Source of the DNA: an uncultured Lachnospiraceae bacterium
GTDB lineage: Bacteria; Bacillota; Clostridia; Lachnospirales; Lachnospiraceae
Assembly: GCA_902463835.1 (NCBI GenBank)
Contig: CABQGZ010000073.1
Span: 1 to 10,521, forward strand
DNA: 10,521 nucleotides
Direction: 5' to 3'
Positions 1 through 7,640 of this stretch are shown piece after piece. The position numbers were made by a program, and so were the translations under genes. The stretch's first letter is position 1, and every line of letters starts with the position of its first letter. The notes beneath the pieces were generated by a model. It made no database searches and was not told the DNA's origin. It worked only from the letters and a program-made list of their open reading frames with translations.

Positions 1-10
1 GGGATCAAAC

Positions 11-2152
11 ATGGATATCATTGCAAAACTGGCAGAAGAATTAAAAATAAGAAAGGGACAGGCCGAAGCTGCCGTCAAGCTTATTGACGAGGGCAACACC
101 ATCCCATTTATTTCCAGATACCGGAAGGAAGCCACCGGTTCTCTCAACGACGAGGTGCTGCGGAATCTCTACGAACGCTTAAACTACCTGCGCAATCTGG
201 AGGAGAAAAAACAATCCGTCCTTGCAAGCATCGAGGAACAGGGCAAGCTGACGGAGGGGCTGCGGGCCCAGATTCTGGCGGCCGAGACCCTGGTGGTGGT
301 GGAGGATCTGTATCGTCCGTACCGCCCGAAGCGCCGCACCAGAGCAACCATTGCCAAGGAAAAAGGATTGGAGCCGCTGGCTAACATCATTTTGCTCCAG
401 CTGACGGAGCACTCCCTGGAGCAGGAGGCTGCCGCCTTCTTAGATCCGGAAAAAGAAGTAAATACCCCGGAGGAAGCCATCGCCGGAGCTATGGATATCA
501 TCGCCGAGAACATTTCCGACGAGGCGGACTACCGCAAATACATCCGAGACACTACCATGCGTGTGGGGAAGATCACCTCCGCAGCCAAGGATCCGGAGGC
601 GGAATCTGTCTACGAGATGTACTATGAATTTGAGGAGGGCATTGCCAAGCTGGCGGGCCACCGTATCCTGGCTCTGAACCGGGGAGAGGCCGAGAAAGTG
701 CTCACTGTGAAGATCGAAGCACCCACGGAGCAGATTTTACAGTATCTTGAGAAAAAGGTGATTGTCCGGAATAATCCAAATACCACGCCCACCTTGCAGG
801 CAGTGGTGGAGGACAGCTACAAGCGTCTGATCGCCCCGGCTATCGAGCGGGAGATCCGCAACGAGCTGACGGAGCGGGCTGAGGACGGAGCTATCAAGGT
901 CTTCGGAAAGAATTTAGAGCAGCTTCTGATGCAGCCGCCCATTGCAGGCCGCAATGTGCTGGGCTGGGATCCAGCTTTCCGTACCGGCTGTAAGCTGGCC
1001 GTTGTGGATTCCACGGGAAAAGTGCTGGACACCACAGTGATCTATCCCACCGCACCACAGAACAAGGTGGCGGAATCCAAGGCTGTCTTAAAAAAGCTGA
1101 TTCAGAAATACGATATCTCTTTGATCTCCGTGGGCAACGGCACCGCCTCCCGGGAGTCCGAGATGGTCATTGTGGATCTGTTAAAAGAGATTCCAAAGCC
1201 GGTGCAGTATATCATCGTCAACGAGGCGGGAGCCTCCGTGTACTCCGCCAGCAAGCTGGCTACTGAGGAATTCCCCAACTTTGACGTGGGACAGCGGAGC
1301 GCTGCCTCCATCGCAAGGCGTCTCCAGGATCCCCTGGCGGAGCTGGTGAAGATCGATCCTAAATCCATCGGCGTAGGTCAGTATCAGCATGACATGAACC
1401 AGAAGAAGCTGGGGGAAGCCCTGGGCGGCGTGGTGGAAGACTGTGTGAACAAGGTGGGCGTGGATTTGAATACCGCGTCAGCCTCACTGTTGGAATACAT
1501 CTCTGGCATCAGCAAGGTCATCGCCAAAAATATCGTGACCTACCGGGAGGAGAACGGACGCTTCCTGACCCGGGCTCAGCTGCTGAAGGTGGGCAAATTG
1601 GGCCCCAAGGCCTATGAGCAGTGCGCAGGCTTTATGCGTATTTCGGACGGCAAGAATCCTCTGGACGCCACCAGCGTGCACCCGGAGAGCTACGAGGCCA
1701 CCGAGAAGCTTCTGGCGAAGCTGGGTTACACCTCGGAGGATATCAAAGGCGGAAGATTGAAAGGCATATCCAAAAAGATCGGAGATTATAGGAAGGTGGC
1801 AGCGGAGCTTGGCGTAGGTGAGATCACGCTGCAGGATATTGTAAAAGAGTTGGAGAAGCCGGCCCGTGACCCCAGAGACGAGATGCCAAAGCCCATCCTT
1901 CGCACCGATGTACTGGAGATGAAGGATCTGACACCGGGCATGATCCTAAAAGGAACCGTGCGCAATGTCATCGACTTTGGCGCCTTTGTGGACATCGGGG
2001 TACATCAGGACGGTCTGGTACACATCTCCCAGATCTGCGAGCGCTACATTAAGCATCCTCTGGAGGCGGTCAGTGTAGGCGATATTGTAGAAGTGAAGGT
2101 CATGAGCGTGGACCTGAAGAAGAAAAGGATCCAGCTCACGATGAAGCTGTAA
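11..2152 (+). CDS. tex: Tex-family RNA-binding transcriptional accessory protein
   Basis: Predicted 713-residue cytoplasmic nucleic-acid-binding protein of the Tex family, close to full length for the family (usually a little over 700 residues). The N-terminal helical Tex domain begins at once (MDIIAKLAEELKIRKGQ), which supports the start at 11. The conserved HRILALNRGE stretch lies at residues 217-226. A YqgF/RNase H-like domain starts near residue 317 (first acidic residue D320), a helix-hairpin-helix region spans about 471-545, and a C-terminal S1 RNA-binding domain covers about 640-713 (VRNVIDFGAFVDIGVHQDGL). Tex proteins bind RNA or DNA and are linked to transcription; the exact role here is not shown by the sequence. 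Only 10 bases precede the start, so its promoter and Shine-Dalgarno site cannot be judged. The stop is 5 nt before the next gene, suggesting co-transcription with the ABC exporter. Confidence 0.95.
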   Translation: MDIIAKLAEELKIRKGQAEAAVKLIDEGNTIPFISRYRKEATGSLNDEVLRNLYERLNYLRNLEEKKQSVLASIEEQGKLTEGLRAQILAAETLVVVEDLYRPYRPKRRTRATIAKEKGLEPLANIILLQLTEHSLEQEAAAFLDPEKEVNTPEEAIAGAMDIIAENISDEADYRKYIRDTTMRVGKITSAAKDPEAESVYEMYYEFEEGIAKLAGHRILALNRGEAEKVLTVKIEAPTEQILQYLEKKVIVRNNPNTTPTLQAVVEDSYKRLIAPAIEREIRNELTERAEDGAIKVFGKNLEQLLMQPPIAGRNVLGWDPAFRTGCKLAVVDSTGKVLDTTVIYPTAPQNKVAESKAVLKKLIQKYDISLISVGNGTASRESEMVIVDLLKEIPKPVQYIIVNEAGASVYSASKLATEEFPNFDVGQRSAASIARRLQDPLAELVKIDPKSIGVGQYQHDMNQKKLGEALGGVVEDCVNKVGVDLNTASASLLEYISGISKVIAKNIVTYREENGRFLTRAQLLKVGKLGPKAYEQCAGFMRISDGKNPLDATSVHPESYEATEKLLAKLGYTSEDIKGGRLKGISKKIGDYRKVAAELGVGEITLQDIVKELEKPARDPRDEMPKPILRTDVLEMKDLTPGMILKGTVRNVIDFGAFVDIGVHQDGLVHISQICERYIKHPLEAVSVGDIVEVKVMSVDLKKKRIQLTMKL

Positions 2153-2157
2153 AGCGT

Positions 2158-3963
2158 ATGAAATTCATATTTTCCTACTTAAAGAAATACCGTGGAATGG
2201 TTGCCGCGGTGATGACAATCAAACTTCTTGGCACCCTTGGCGAGTTGATGATCCCCTATGTGCTGGAGCACCTGATCGATGATGTGGTGCCCGTAAGGCG
2301 TGTGGAGCAGATCCTTGCCTGGGGGGCTGTCATGGTGCTGCTGGCAGTTGTGGTGCGTCAGCTGAATGTGAAGGCCAACCGTCTCTCCGTCCGGGTGGCC
2401 AAGGAAAGTACTTATGAGATTCGCCGGGATCTGTTTTGGAAATCCGTCAATCTCAGCGGGAACCAGTTGGATGAATTCGGTCTGCCCTCGCTCAATTCCA
2501 GGATGACCAGTGATTCCTACAATCTCCAGAGCTTCATTCAGTCGGGACAGTCCTTGGGGATACGTGCGCCCATTATGCTCCTTGGCGGGATTGCGGTCAC
2601 GCTGACCATGGACGTGGGACTGGCGTCTATCCTGTGTATCATGGCGCCTATCATGATCACAGCTGTGGTGTGGGTGTCCATGAAGGGAATTCCCCTCTAC
2701 GACAAGGTGCAGCGAGGGCTGGACGATCTTGTGCGGATCATGCGGGAGAATATCACCGGCATCCGTGTGGTAAAAGCATTGTCCAAGGAGGACTACGAGA
2801 GACGCCGTTTTGGGATGTCCAATGATCAGCTGACGAAAAAGGATGTGAAGGCCAGCGTCATCATGTCCCTGCCGGGTCCCATCATGACGCTGCTCTTAAA
2901 TGTAGGACTGACCATCGTGGTGATCGTGGGTGCGATCCGCGTCAACAGCGGGGTCACGAAACCAGGTGTGATTCTGGCTTTTCTCACGTATTTTAATATG
3001 ATCCTGATGGGCGTTATGGCCCTAAACCGGGTGTTCATGCTAATGTCAAAGGCCAACGCTTCCGCCAGCCGTATCGCCTCGGTGGTGAATGCAAAGGACG
3101 AGCTGGTTCCTCTTTTGCCGGAGCAGGCGGCAGCTACGGAGCGGGAAGGCTTTATTGTATTCGACCATGTGAGCTTTCATTATAGGAGTGAGAGGCTTGA
3201 GAACGGTGCGATGGATTCCTCATCTGGCAGGGCATATCCGAACCATAAGGAGGCGCAGAGAAGCGGCCAATTTGCCGAGCACCAGCGGGAAAAATGCCTC
3301 ACCGACATTGACTTTACTATGAAAAAGGGCGGCTCTCTGGGCATTATTGGGGCTACCGGCTGCGGAAAGACCACCATCATCAACCTGCTGATGCGCTTCT
3401 ATGACGCGGAGGAGGGCGGCGTCTTCGTTGATGGAAAAGATGTGCGCACCTACGACAAGGATGAATTGCACCGGATGTTTGGTGTGGTGTTTCAGAACGA
3501 TGTGATCTTTGCGGATTCTCTGAAAGAAAATATTTCCTTTGGCCGCAGGGTTTTGCTGGATCATATCCGTAAGGCTGCTGACGACGCAAAGGCAAAGGAG
3601 TTTATCGAGGCCTATGAGGATGGGTACGATCATGAGGCGGCGATCCACGGGGCTAACTTAAGCGGGGGCCAGCGCCAGAGAGTGCTGATCGCCCGGGCGC
3701 TTGTGGCTGAACCGCAGATTCTGATTCTGGATGACTCCTCCAGCGCCCTGGACTATAAGACCGACGCGGCGCTGCGGAAGGCGATCCGGGAACACTACGC
3801 CGGAACCACTACCATCATCGTGGCCCAGCGGATCAGCTCTATTATGAGTCTCGACGATATTATCATGCTGGAGGAGGGGAAGATCATCGGCCGTGGAACC
3901 CATGAAGAGCTGATGGAGCGCTGTGCCCCATACCAGGAGATCTATCGGACGCAGATGGGATGA
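2158..3963 (+). CDS. ABC exporter half-transporter, degenerate-site subunit of a heterodimer
   Basis: A 601-residue fusion of a six-helix type I exporter membrane domain (about residues 1-310) and a nucleotide-binding domain (about 330-601). Visible motifs are A-loop Y342, Walker A GATGCGKT at 398-405 (K404), Q-loop Q446, signature LSGGQ at 501-505 and Walker B ending at D525. The residue after Walker B is Asp (D526) instead of the catalytic Glu, and the switch His is Gln (Q557, VAQR). This is the pattern of the subunit that carries the non-hydrolysing site in heterodimeric exporters such as TM287/288. About 56 residues separate A-loop Y342 from Walker A, against about 23 in the partner, so an insertion of roughly 30 residues sits there. 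The start is 5 nt after tex with no strong Shine-Dalgarno site, so translational coupling is likely. The stop overlaps the partner start (ATGA). The substrate (drug, peptide or lipid) cannot be read from sequence. Confidence 0.93.
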   Translation: MKFIFSYLKKYRGMVAAVMTIKLLGTLGELMIPYVLEHLIDDVVPVRRVEQILAWGAVMVLLAVVVRQLNVKANRLSVRVAKESTYEIRRDLFWKSVNLSGNQLDEFGLPSLNSRMTSDSYNLQSFIQSGQSLGIRAPIMLLGGIAVTLTMDVGLASILCIMAPIMITAVVWVSMKGIPLYDKVQRGLDDLVRIMRENITGIRVVKALSKEDYERRRFGMSNDQLTKKDVKASVIMSLPGPIMTLLLNVGLTIVVIVGAIRVNSGVTKPGVILAFLTYFNMILMGVMALNRVFMLMSKANASASRIASVVNAKDELVPLLPEQAAATEREGFIVFDHVSFHYRSERLENGAMDSSSGRAYPNHKEAQRSGQFAEHQREKCLTDIDFTMKKGGSLGIIGATGCGKTTIINLLMRFYDAEEGGVFVDGKDVRTYDKDELHRMFGVVFQNDVIFADSLKENISFGRRVLLDHIRKAADDAKAKEFIEAYEDGYDHEAAIHGANLSGGQRQRVLIARALVAEPQILILDDSSSALDYKTDAALRKAIREHYAGTTTIIVAQRISSIMSLDDIIMLEEGKIIGRGTHEELMERCAPYQEIYRTQMG

Positions 3964-5756
3964 GACGAGAGAAGAAGGTGATTCATGTGGCAGCAAGAGA
4001 TACCATTCGCAGGAAACCAAAGGATACAAGAGGAACCTTAAAAAGGCTCCTGTCCTATCTGGGGCAGTATAAACTGATACTGCTCCTTGTGTTTGTGCTG
4101 TGCTTTGCCAGCAATGTGTTGGCGCTCCTGGGCCCGGGACTTGCGGGCTCGGCCATCAATGCGGCAGCTGCCGGGGCGGGAAAAGTGGATTTTGACCGGG
4201 TATATTACTATGCAAAACGAATGATGTTCTGTTATGTGCTGTCCTCAGCCCTTACCATAGCCATCAACATTATCATGACCAATGTGAGCCGCCGGATCGG
4301 ACGGAGGCTCAGAAGAGATGTGTTTGATAAGCTGCTGCGCCTGCCGGTAGGTTTTTTTGACCGGAACCAGGCTGGAGACATCATCAGTCGGGTGTCCTAT
4401 GACATTGACGTGGTCACCACCTGTCTTGCCACGGATATTGTGCAGATTCTGACCAGCGTTGTCACGGTGGCAGGCTCCTTTGCCATGATGCTCTATCTCT
4501 CTCCGGTGCTGGCGGCTGTGGTGGTGATCACCATTCCGGTGGCTGTGATCTATACCGGGAAAATGCGCAAGGTGACCCAGCCGAGATTTGTGAAGCGTTC
4601 TAAGAATTACGGGATCATGAACGGATTTGTGGAGGAGATGTTCTCCGGCCAGAAGACCATCATGGCCTACGCCTACGAGAAGCAGGTGGCGGAAAAATTC
4701 GATAAGATCAACCGGGCGGCAGCCGAAGGCTATTATGACGCGGATTACTACGGCGTGACCATCGGTCCCACCGTAGGATTTATCAACAATCTCAGCCTCT
4801 GCCTGGTGGCAGTGTGCGGTTCTTTTCTATACATGCTCAAAATGATATCTCTGGGACAAATATCTTCCTTTGTGCTGTATTCAAGAAAATTTTCCGGTCC
4901 CATCAACGAGATTGCAAACGTGATGAATGAGCTGTATTCTGCCCTTGCGGCAGCGGAACGTGTCTTTACGCTGCTGAATCAGGAGGAGGAGCTTAACGAC
5001 CGGGAGCAGGCCAGGGAACTTAAGCAGGTGGAGGGCAATGTGGAATTGCGGCAGGTGTCCTTCGGTTATGAAAAAAATAAAACCATTCTTCACAACCTGA
5101 GCCTGGTGGCGGAGGCGGGAAAGCTAGTGGCTATCGTAGGTCCCACCGGCGCCGGAAAGACCACCATCATCAATCTGCTGATGCGGTTCTATGACGTGGA
5201 TGCCGGAAGCATTTTGGTGGAGGGCGCAGATATCCGGGATTATACGAGAAAAAGCCTGCGGGGCGCCTACGCCATGGTGCTGCAGGATACCTGGGTGTTC
5301 CAGGGAACGATTTTTGAAAACATCGCTTACGGCAAAGAGGGCGCTACCATGGAGGAGGTGGTGGCTGCGGCCAAAGCAGCCCACATTCATTCCTTCATCA
5401 TGCGTCTGCCTCATGGCTATGACACGGTCATCAGCGAGGACGGCGGCAACATCAGCAAAGGGCAGAAACAGCTGCTGACCATCGCCAGAGCCATGCTCTA
5501 CGACGCCAGAATGCTGATCCTGGACGAAGCAACCTCCAACGTGGACACCAGCACCGAGCGAAAGATACAGGAGGCTATGCGGAAGCTTATGAAGGATAAG
5601 ACCTGCTTTGTCATTGCCCACCGTCTCTCCACCATCCAGAATGCCGATCATATCCTGGTGGTAGATCAGGGTGATGTGGTGGAGCAGGGCAGTCATGAGA
5701 GGCTGATGGAGAGCAAGGGATTTTATTATAAGCTGTACGCAGCACAGTTTGAGTAG
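3960..5756 (+). CDS. ABC exporter half-transporter, catalytically intact subunit
   Basis: A 598-residue half-transporter: a basic N-terminal tail of about 30 residues, a six-helix membrane domain to about residue 325, then a nucleotide-binding domain. Motifs are Walker A GPTGAGKT at 394-401 (K400), signature ISKGQ at 498-502 in place of LSGGQ, Walker B with catalytic E523 (MLILDEATSNVD), and switch H554 (IAHRLS). The intact Glu and His, together with a divergent signature, complement the upstream subunit exactly. In the heterodimer this signature would complete the degenerate ATP site, while the LSGGQ of the upstream protein completes the active one. The ATG at 3960 overlaps the upstream stop by 4 nt, which fits coupled translation and 1:1 assembly in the membrane. 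The substrate is unknown; multidrug-type export is the usual annotation for such pairs. Confidence 0.94.
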   Translation: MRREKKVIHVAARDTIRRKPKDTRGTLKRLLSYLGQYKLILLLVFVLCFASNVLALLGPGLAGSAINAAAAGAGKVDFDRVYYYAKRMMFCYVLSSALTIAINIIMTNVSRRIGRRLRRDVFDKLLRLPVGFFDRNQAGDIISRVSYDIDVVTTCLATDIVQILTSVVTVAGSFAMMLYLSPVLAAVVVITIPVAVIYTGKMRKVTQPRFVKRSKNYGIMNGFVEEMFSGQKTIMAYAYEKQVAEKFDKINRAAAEGYYDADYYGVTIGPTVGFINNLSLCLVAVCGSFLYMLKMISLGQISSFVLYSRKFSGPINEIANVMNELYSALAAAERVFTLLNQEEELNDREQARELKQVEGNVELRQVSFGYEKNKTILHNLSLVAEAGKLVAIVGPTGAGKTTIINLLMRFYDVDAGSILVEGADIRDYTRKSLRGAYAMVLQDTWVFQGTIFENIAYGKEGATMEEVVAAAKAAHIHSFIMRLPHGYDTVISEDGGNISKGQKQLLTIARAMLYDARMLILDEATSNVDTSTERKIQEAMRKLMKDKTCFVIAHRLSTIQNADHILVVDQGDVVEQGSHERLMESKGFYYKLYAAQFE

Positions 5757-5785
5757 AGGAATCCGTGAGCGTTTCCCACGGCGCA

Positions 5786-5881
5786 CCATTCAATCAACAG
5801 CGTGTTCCTTTTGTCACTTTGTGTGGAAGGTATTGTATGCTGTAGGGTTCAGATATATAATATCAGAGAAAGCTTTGCCAA
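5786..5881. repeat. Duplicated control region, copy A (upstream of the GH78-like gene)
   Basis: This stretch aligns with 9032-9127 without a single gap, at a constant offset of 3246. The first 15 bases (CCATTCAATCAACAG) are identical. By hand count 44 of the first 51 positions match, and 58 of 76 match through the -10 element. Similarity then falls but persists to TTTGCCAA (5874-5881) against TTTGTCAA in copy B. The best-conserved part lies just upstream of and into the -35, where a regulator would bind. Two intergenic regions in one locus sharing this much sequence point to a common operator or a duplication of a whole control region. DeoR as the binding protein is inference. Confidence 0.75.
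5833..5861 (+). promoter_or_regulatory. Promoter of the GH78-like/SGNH operon
   Basis: A perfect -10 TATAAT at 5856-5861 follows a weak -35 TTGTAT (5833-5838) with the optimal 17-nt spacing. The same layout, at the same distance from the conserved block, occurs in the copy at 9079-9107. Transcription would start near 5868, about 30 nt before the GH78-like start codon. The weak -35, directly preceded by the conserved block, suggests regulated rather than constitutive use. Confidence 0.65.
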
Positions 5882-5882
5882 A

Positions 5883-5888
5883 GGGAGG
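5883..5888 (+). promoter_or_regulatory. Shine-Dalgarno site fixing the GH78-like start at 5898
   Basis: GGGAGG lies 9 nt before ATG 5898. The reading frame stays open upstream to a GTG at 5802, but that codon lies inside the conserved control block and upstream of the promoter -10, so it cannot be on the transcript from that promoter. Confidence 0.75.
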
Positions 5889-5897
5889 ATAATAGAG

Positions 5898-7571
5898 ATG
5901 CTGTCAGATATGAGGACAATCAAGACGGATGACAGACGATGCGATCTGATCATGCCAAAGAAGATTGTGTATGCATCGGAAGGCGTAGAGCGTGCAGAAT
6001 GGGTTCTTGAAAATACGGATACCCAGGCATATGTATGGGGAAGGGATTATACGACCTTATCCACACAGGAAGGAAAGCGTGCAGTAATCCTTCTGGATTT
6101 TGGAACGGAACTTTATGGGGGATTACAGGTGATTACCCAGAAGCTGGGGATTATGACCGGTGTCTCGGCTGTCATACGGTTTGGCGAATCGGCCAGTGAG
6201 GCGATGGCCCCCACAGGGATAAAGGGAGCCTGCGATGATCATGGGATGCGGGATTTTGCTGTGAAGCTTTCTCCCCACGGCTGCAATCGTATCGGGCAGA
6301 CTGGTTTTCGGTTTGTATCCATCGAACTGACAGAGCCGGACACCTTTGTCAGGCTGTATGCCCTGCAAGGCGTGAGTGTTTACCGGGATATTCCATATCG
6401 TGGAAGCTTCCGGTGCAGCGACGGAATTTTAAACCGCATTTATGATACCTGTGCCTATACGGTGCACCTGTGCATGCAGAATTTACTGTGGGATGGGATC
6501 AAACGGGATCGGTTAGTCTGGATTGGGGATATGCATCCGGAGATTCTTGCCATCCGAACCGTATTTGGATTCCATCCCATTGTGGATGACTCTTTGCGCT
6601 ATGTGGCGAAGCAAAGTGCTCTGCCAGGGTGGCCCAACGGGAAAGCCAGTTATGGGATGTGGTATCTGCTCGTGCTGAAGGACTGGTATTGGTACAGTGG
6701 AAATGCAGCCCTTGTATGGGAGCTTTCCTGGTATTGGAAGTCGCTGCTTATACAGCTGCTTGCACTGGTACACGAGGAGGGCGGAGCGGCTTTGAACGAA
6801 GAGGAATTGGAGTCAGGGTATTTTCTGGACTGGCCCACCAGGAATCATTCAGAAGCAAAGGCCGGTATCTACGGATTGTTTTCACAGGCTCTTTTGGCCG
6901 CAGGAGAGCTATGCAGTATCATAGGTGAGCCTGTGCTGGCGGAGAACTGTGTACAGAAAGCATCGGTGCTCACCGGAGTATCCTTTCGGCCTGGCGTGAA
7001 GAAGCAGGTGACCGCAATGCTGCAGCTTGCAGGCATGTGCAATGAGAAAGAGGCAGGAAAGGCGTTGACCGAAGGCAGAGGGAGAGGAATGTCCACCTTC
7101 CAGAGCTACTATATCCTGAAAGCGGTGGCACAGACCGCGGATGTGTCGGCGGCGCTTGACATGCTGAAGGAATATTATGGAGCCATGCTGCAGGCGGGGG
7201 CTACCACCTTCTGGGAAGATTTTGATCTGGATTGGATGCGGGAAGGCGCCAATATTGAAACACTTGCCACGGAAGGCGCCTATGATATTCACGGAGACAA
7301 TGGCCGTTACTGTTACACTGGCTTTCGGCATTCACTCTGCCATGGCTGGAGCAGTGCTCCGGCAGCTTTTCTGGCGGAGGAGATTCTGGGATGTCATATT
7401 GTGGAAGCAGGCTGTAAATGTCTGGAGGTGAAGCCGCAGCTGGGAAACCTCTTGTGGGCGGAGGGCACCTATCCCACTCCCTATGGAGAAGTACGTGTTC
7501 TGGCAAAAAAAGAGGACGGTAAGACAGTCGTATCGGTGAATGCACCGGATGAGATTCGTATCATCGGATAG
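5898..7571 (+). CDS. GH78-like (alpha-L-rhamnosidase-related) protein
   Basis: A 557-residue protein related to family GH78 glycosidases. A short beta-rich N-terminal part contains the LLDFGTELYGGLQV signature (around residues 65-78). It is followed by an (alpha/alpha)6-barrel-type domain with DGIKRDRLVWIGDMHPE (D199 to E215), GATTFWEDF (E440) and HSLCHGWSSAP (H482, W484), motifs in the places where GH78 enzymes keep their acidic catalytic and sugar-binding residues. It is much shorter than typical multidomain GH78 enzymes and lacks a signal peptide, so a cytoplasmic enzyme acting on small imported glycosides is likely. Rhamnose specificity is not proven; the active-site motif differs from the common DCPQRDERLGW form. 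It leads an operon with an SGNH hydrolase 69 nt downstream. The start at 5898 is chosen from its Shine-Dalgarno site and the promoter position. Confidence 0.82.
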   Translation: MLSDMRTIKTDDRRCDLIMPKKIVYASEGVERAEWVLENTDTQAYVWGRDYTTLSTQEGKRAVILLDFGTELYGGLQVITQKLGIMTGVSAVIRFGESASEAMAPTGIKGACDDHGMRDFAVKLSPHGCNRIGQTGFRFVSIELTEPDTFVRLYALQGVSVYRDIPYRGSFRCSDGILNRIYDTCAYTVHLCMQNLLWDGIKRDRLVWIGDMHPEILAIRTVFGFHPIVDDSLRYVAKQSALPGWPNGKASYGMWYLLVLKDWYWYSGNAALVWELSWYWKSLLIQLLALVHEEGGAALNEEELESGYFLDWPTRNHSEAKAGIYGLFSQALLAAGELCSIIGEPVLAENCVQKASVLTGVSFRPGVKKQVTAMLQLAGMCNEKEAGKALTEGRGRGMSTFQSYYILKAVAQTADVSAALDMLKEYYGAMLQAGATTFWEDFDLDWMREGANIETLATEGAYDIHGDNGRYCYTGFRHSLCHGWSSAPAAFLAEEILGCHIVEAGCKCLEVKPQLGNLLWAEGTYPTPYGEVRVLAKKEDGKTVVSVNAPDEIRIIG

Positions 7572-7640
7572 CGCGGGCGTGGACTGCAGCGATGTGAAAG
7601 AAATAGAAAAAACATATGACAATATAAAGGAGGCATACCA

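Noticed and set aside
5763..5781. Hairpin CCGTG...CACGG after the second ABC gene as a terminator
   Set aside because: The stem is only 5 bp with a 9-nt loop and no T-run follows, so it does not meet rho-independent terminator criteria.
5124..5789. A 221-codon open frame on the - strand opposite the second ABC gene
   Set aside because: It lies fully antisense to a nucleotide-binding domain with intact motifs, has low-complexity His/Leu-rich translation, and resembles no family; it is a codon-usage shadow.
5802..5897. N-terminal extension of the GH78-like protein from GTG 5802
   Set aside because: It overlaps the conserved control block and the promoter, has no ribosome site, and the better start at 5898 does.
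7572..7640. A separate promoter for the SGNH hydrolase gene in the 69-nt gap
   Set aside because: Only a loose AT-rich stretch near 7620 is seen, with no -35 at proper spacing; co-transcription with the GH78-like gene is simpler.
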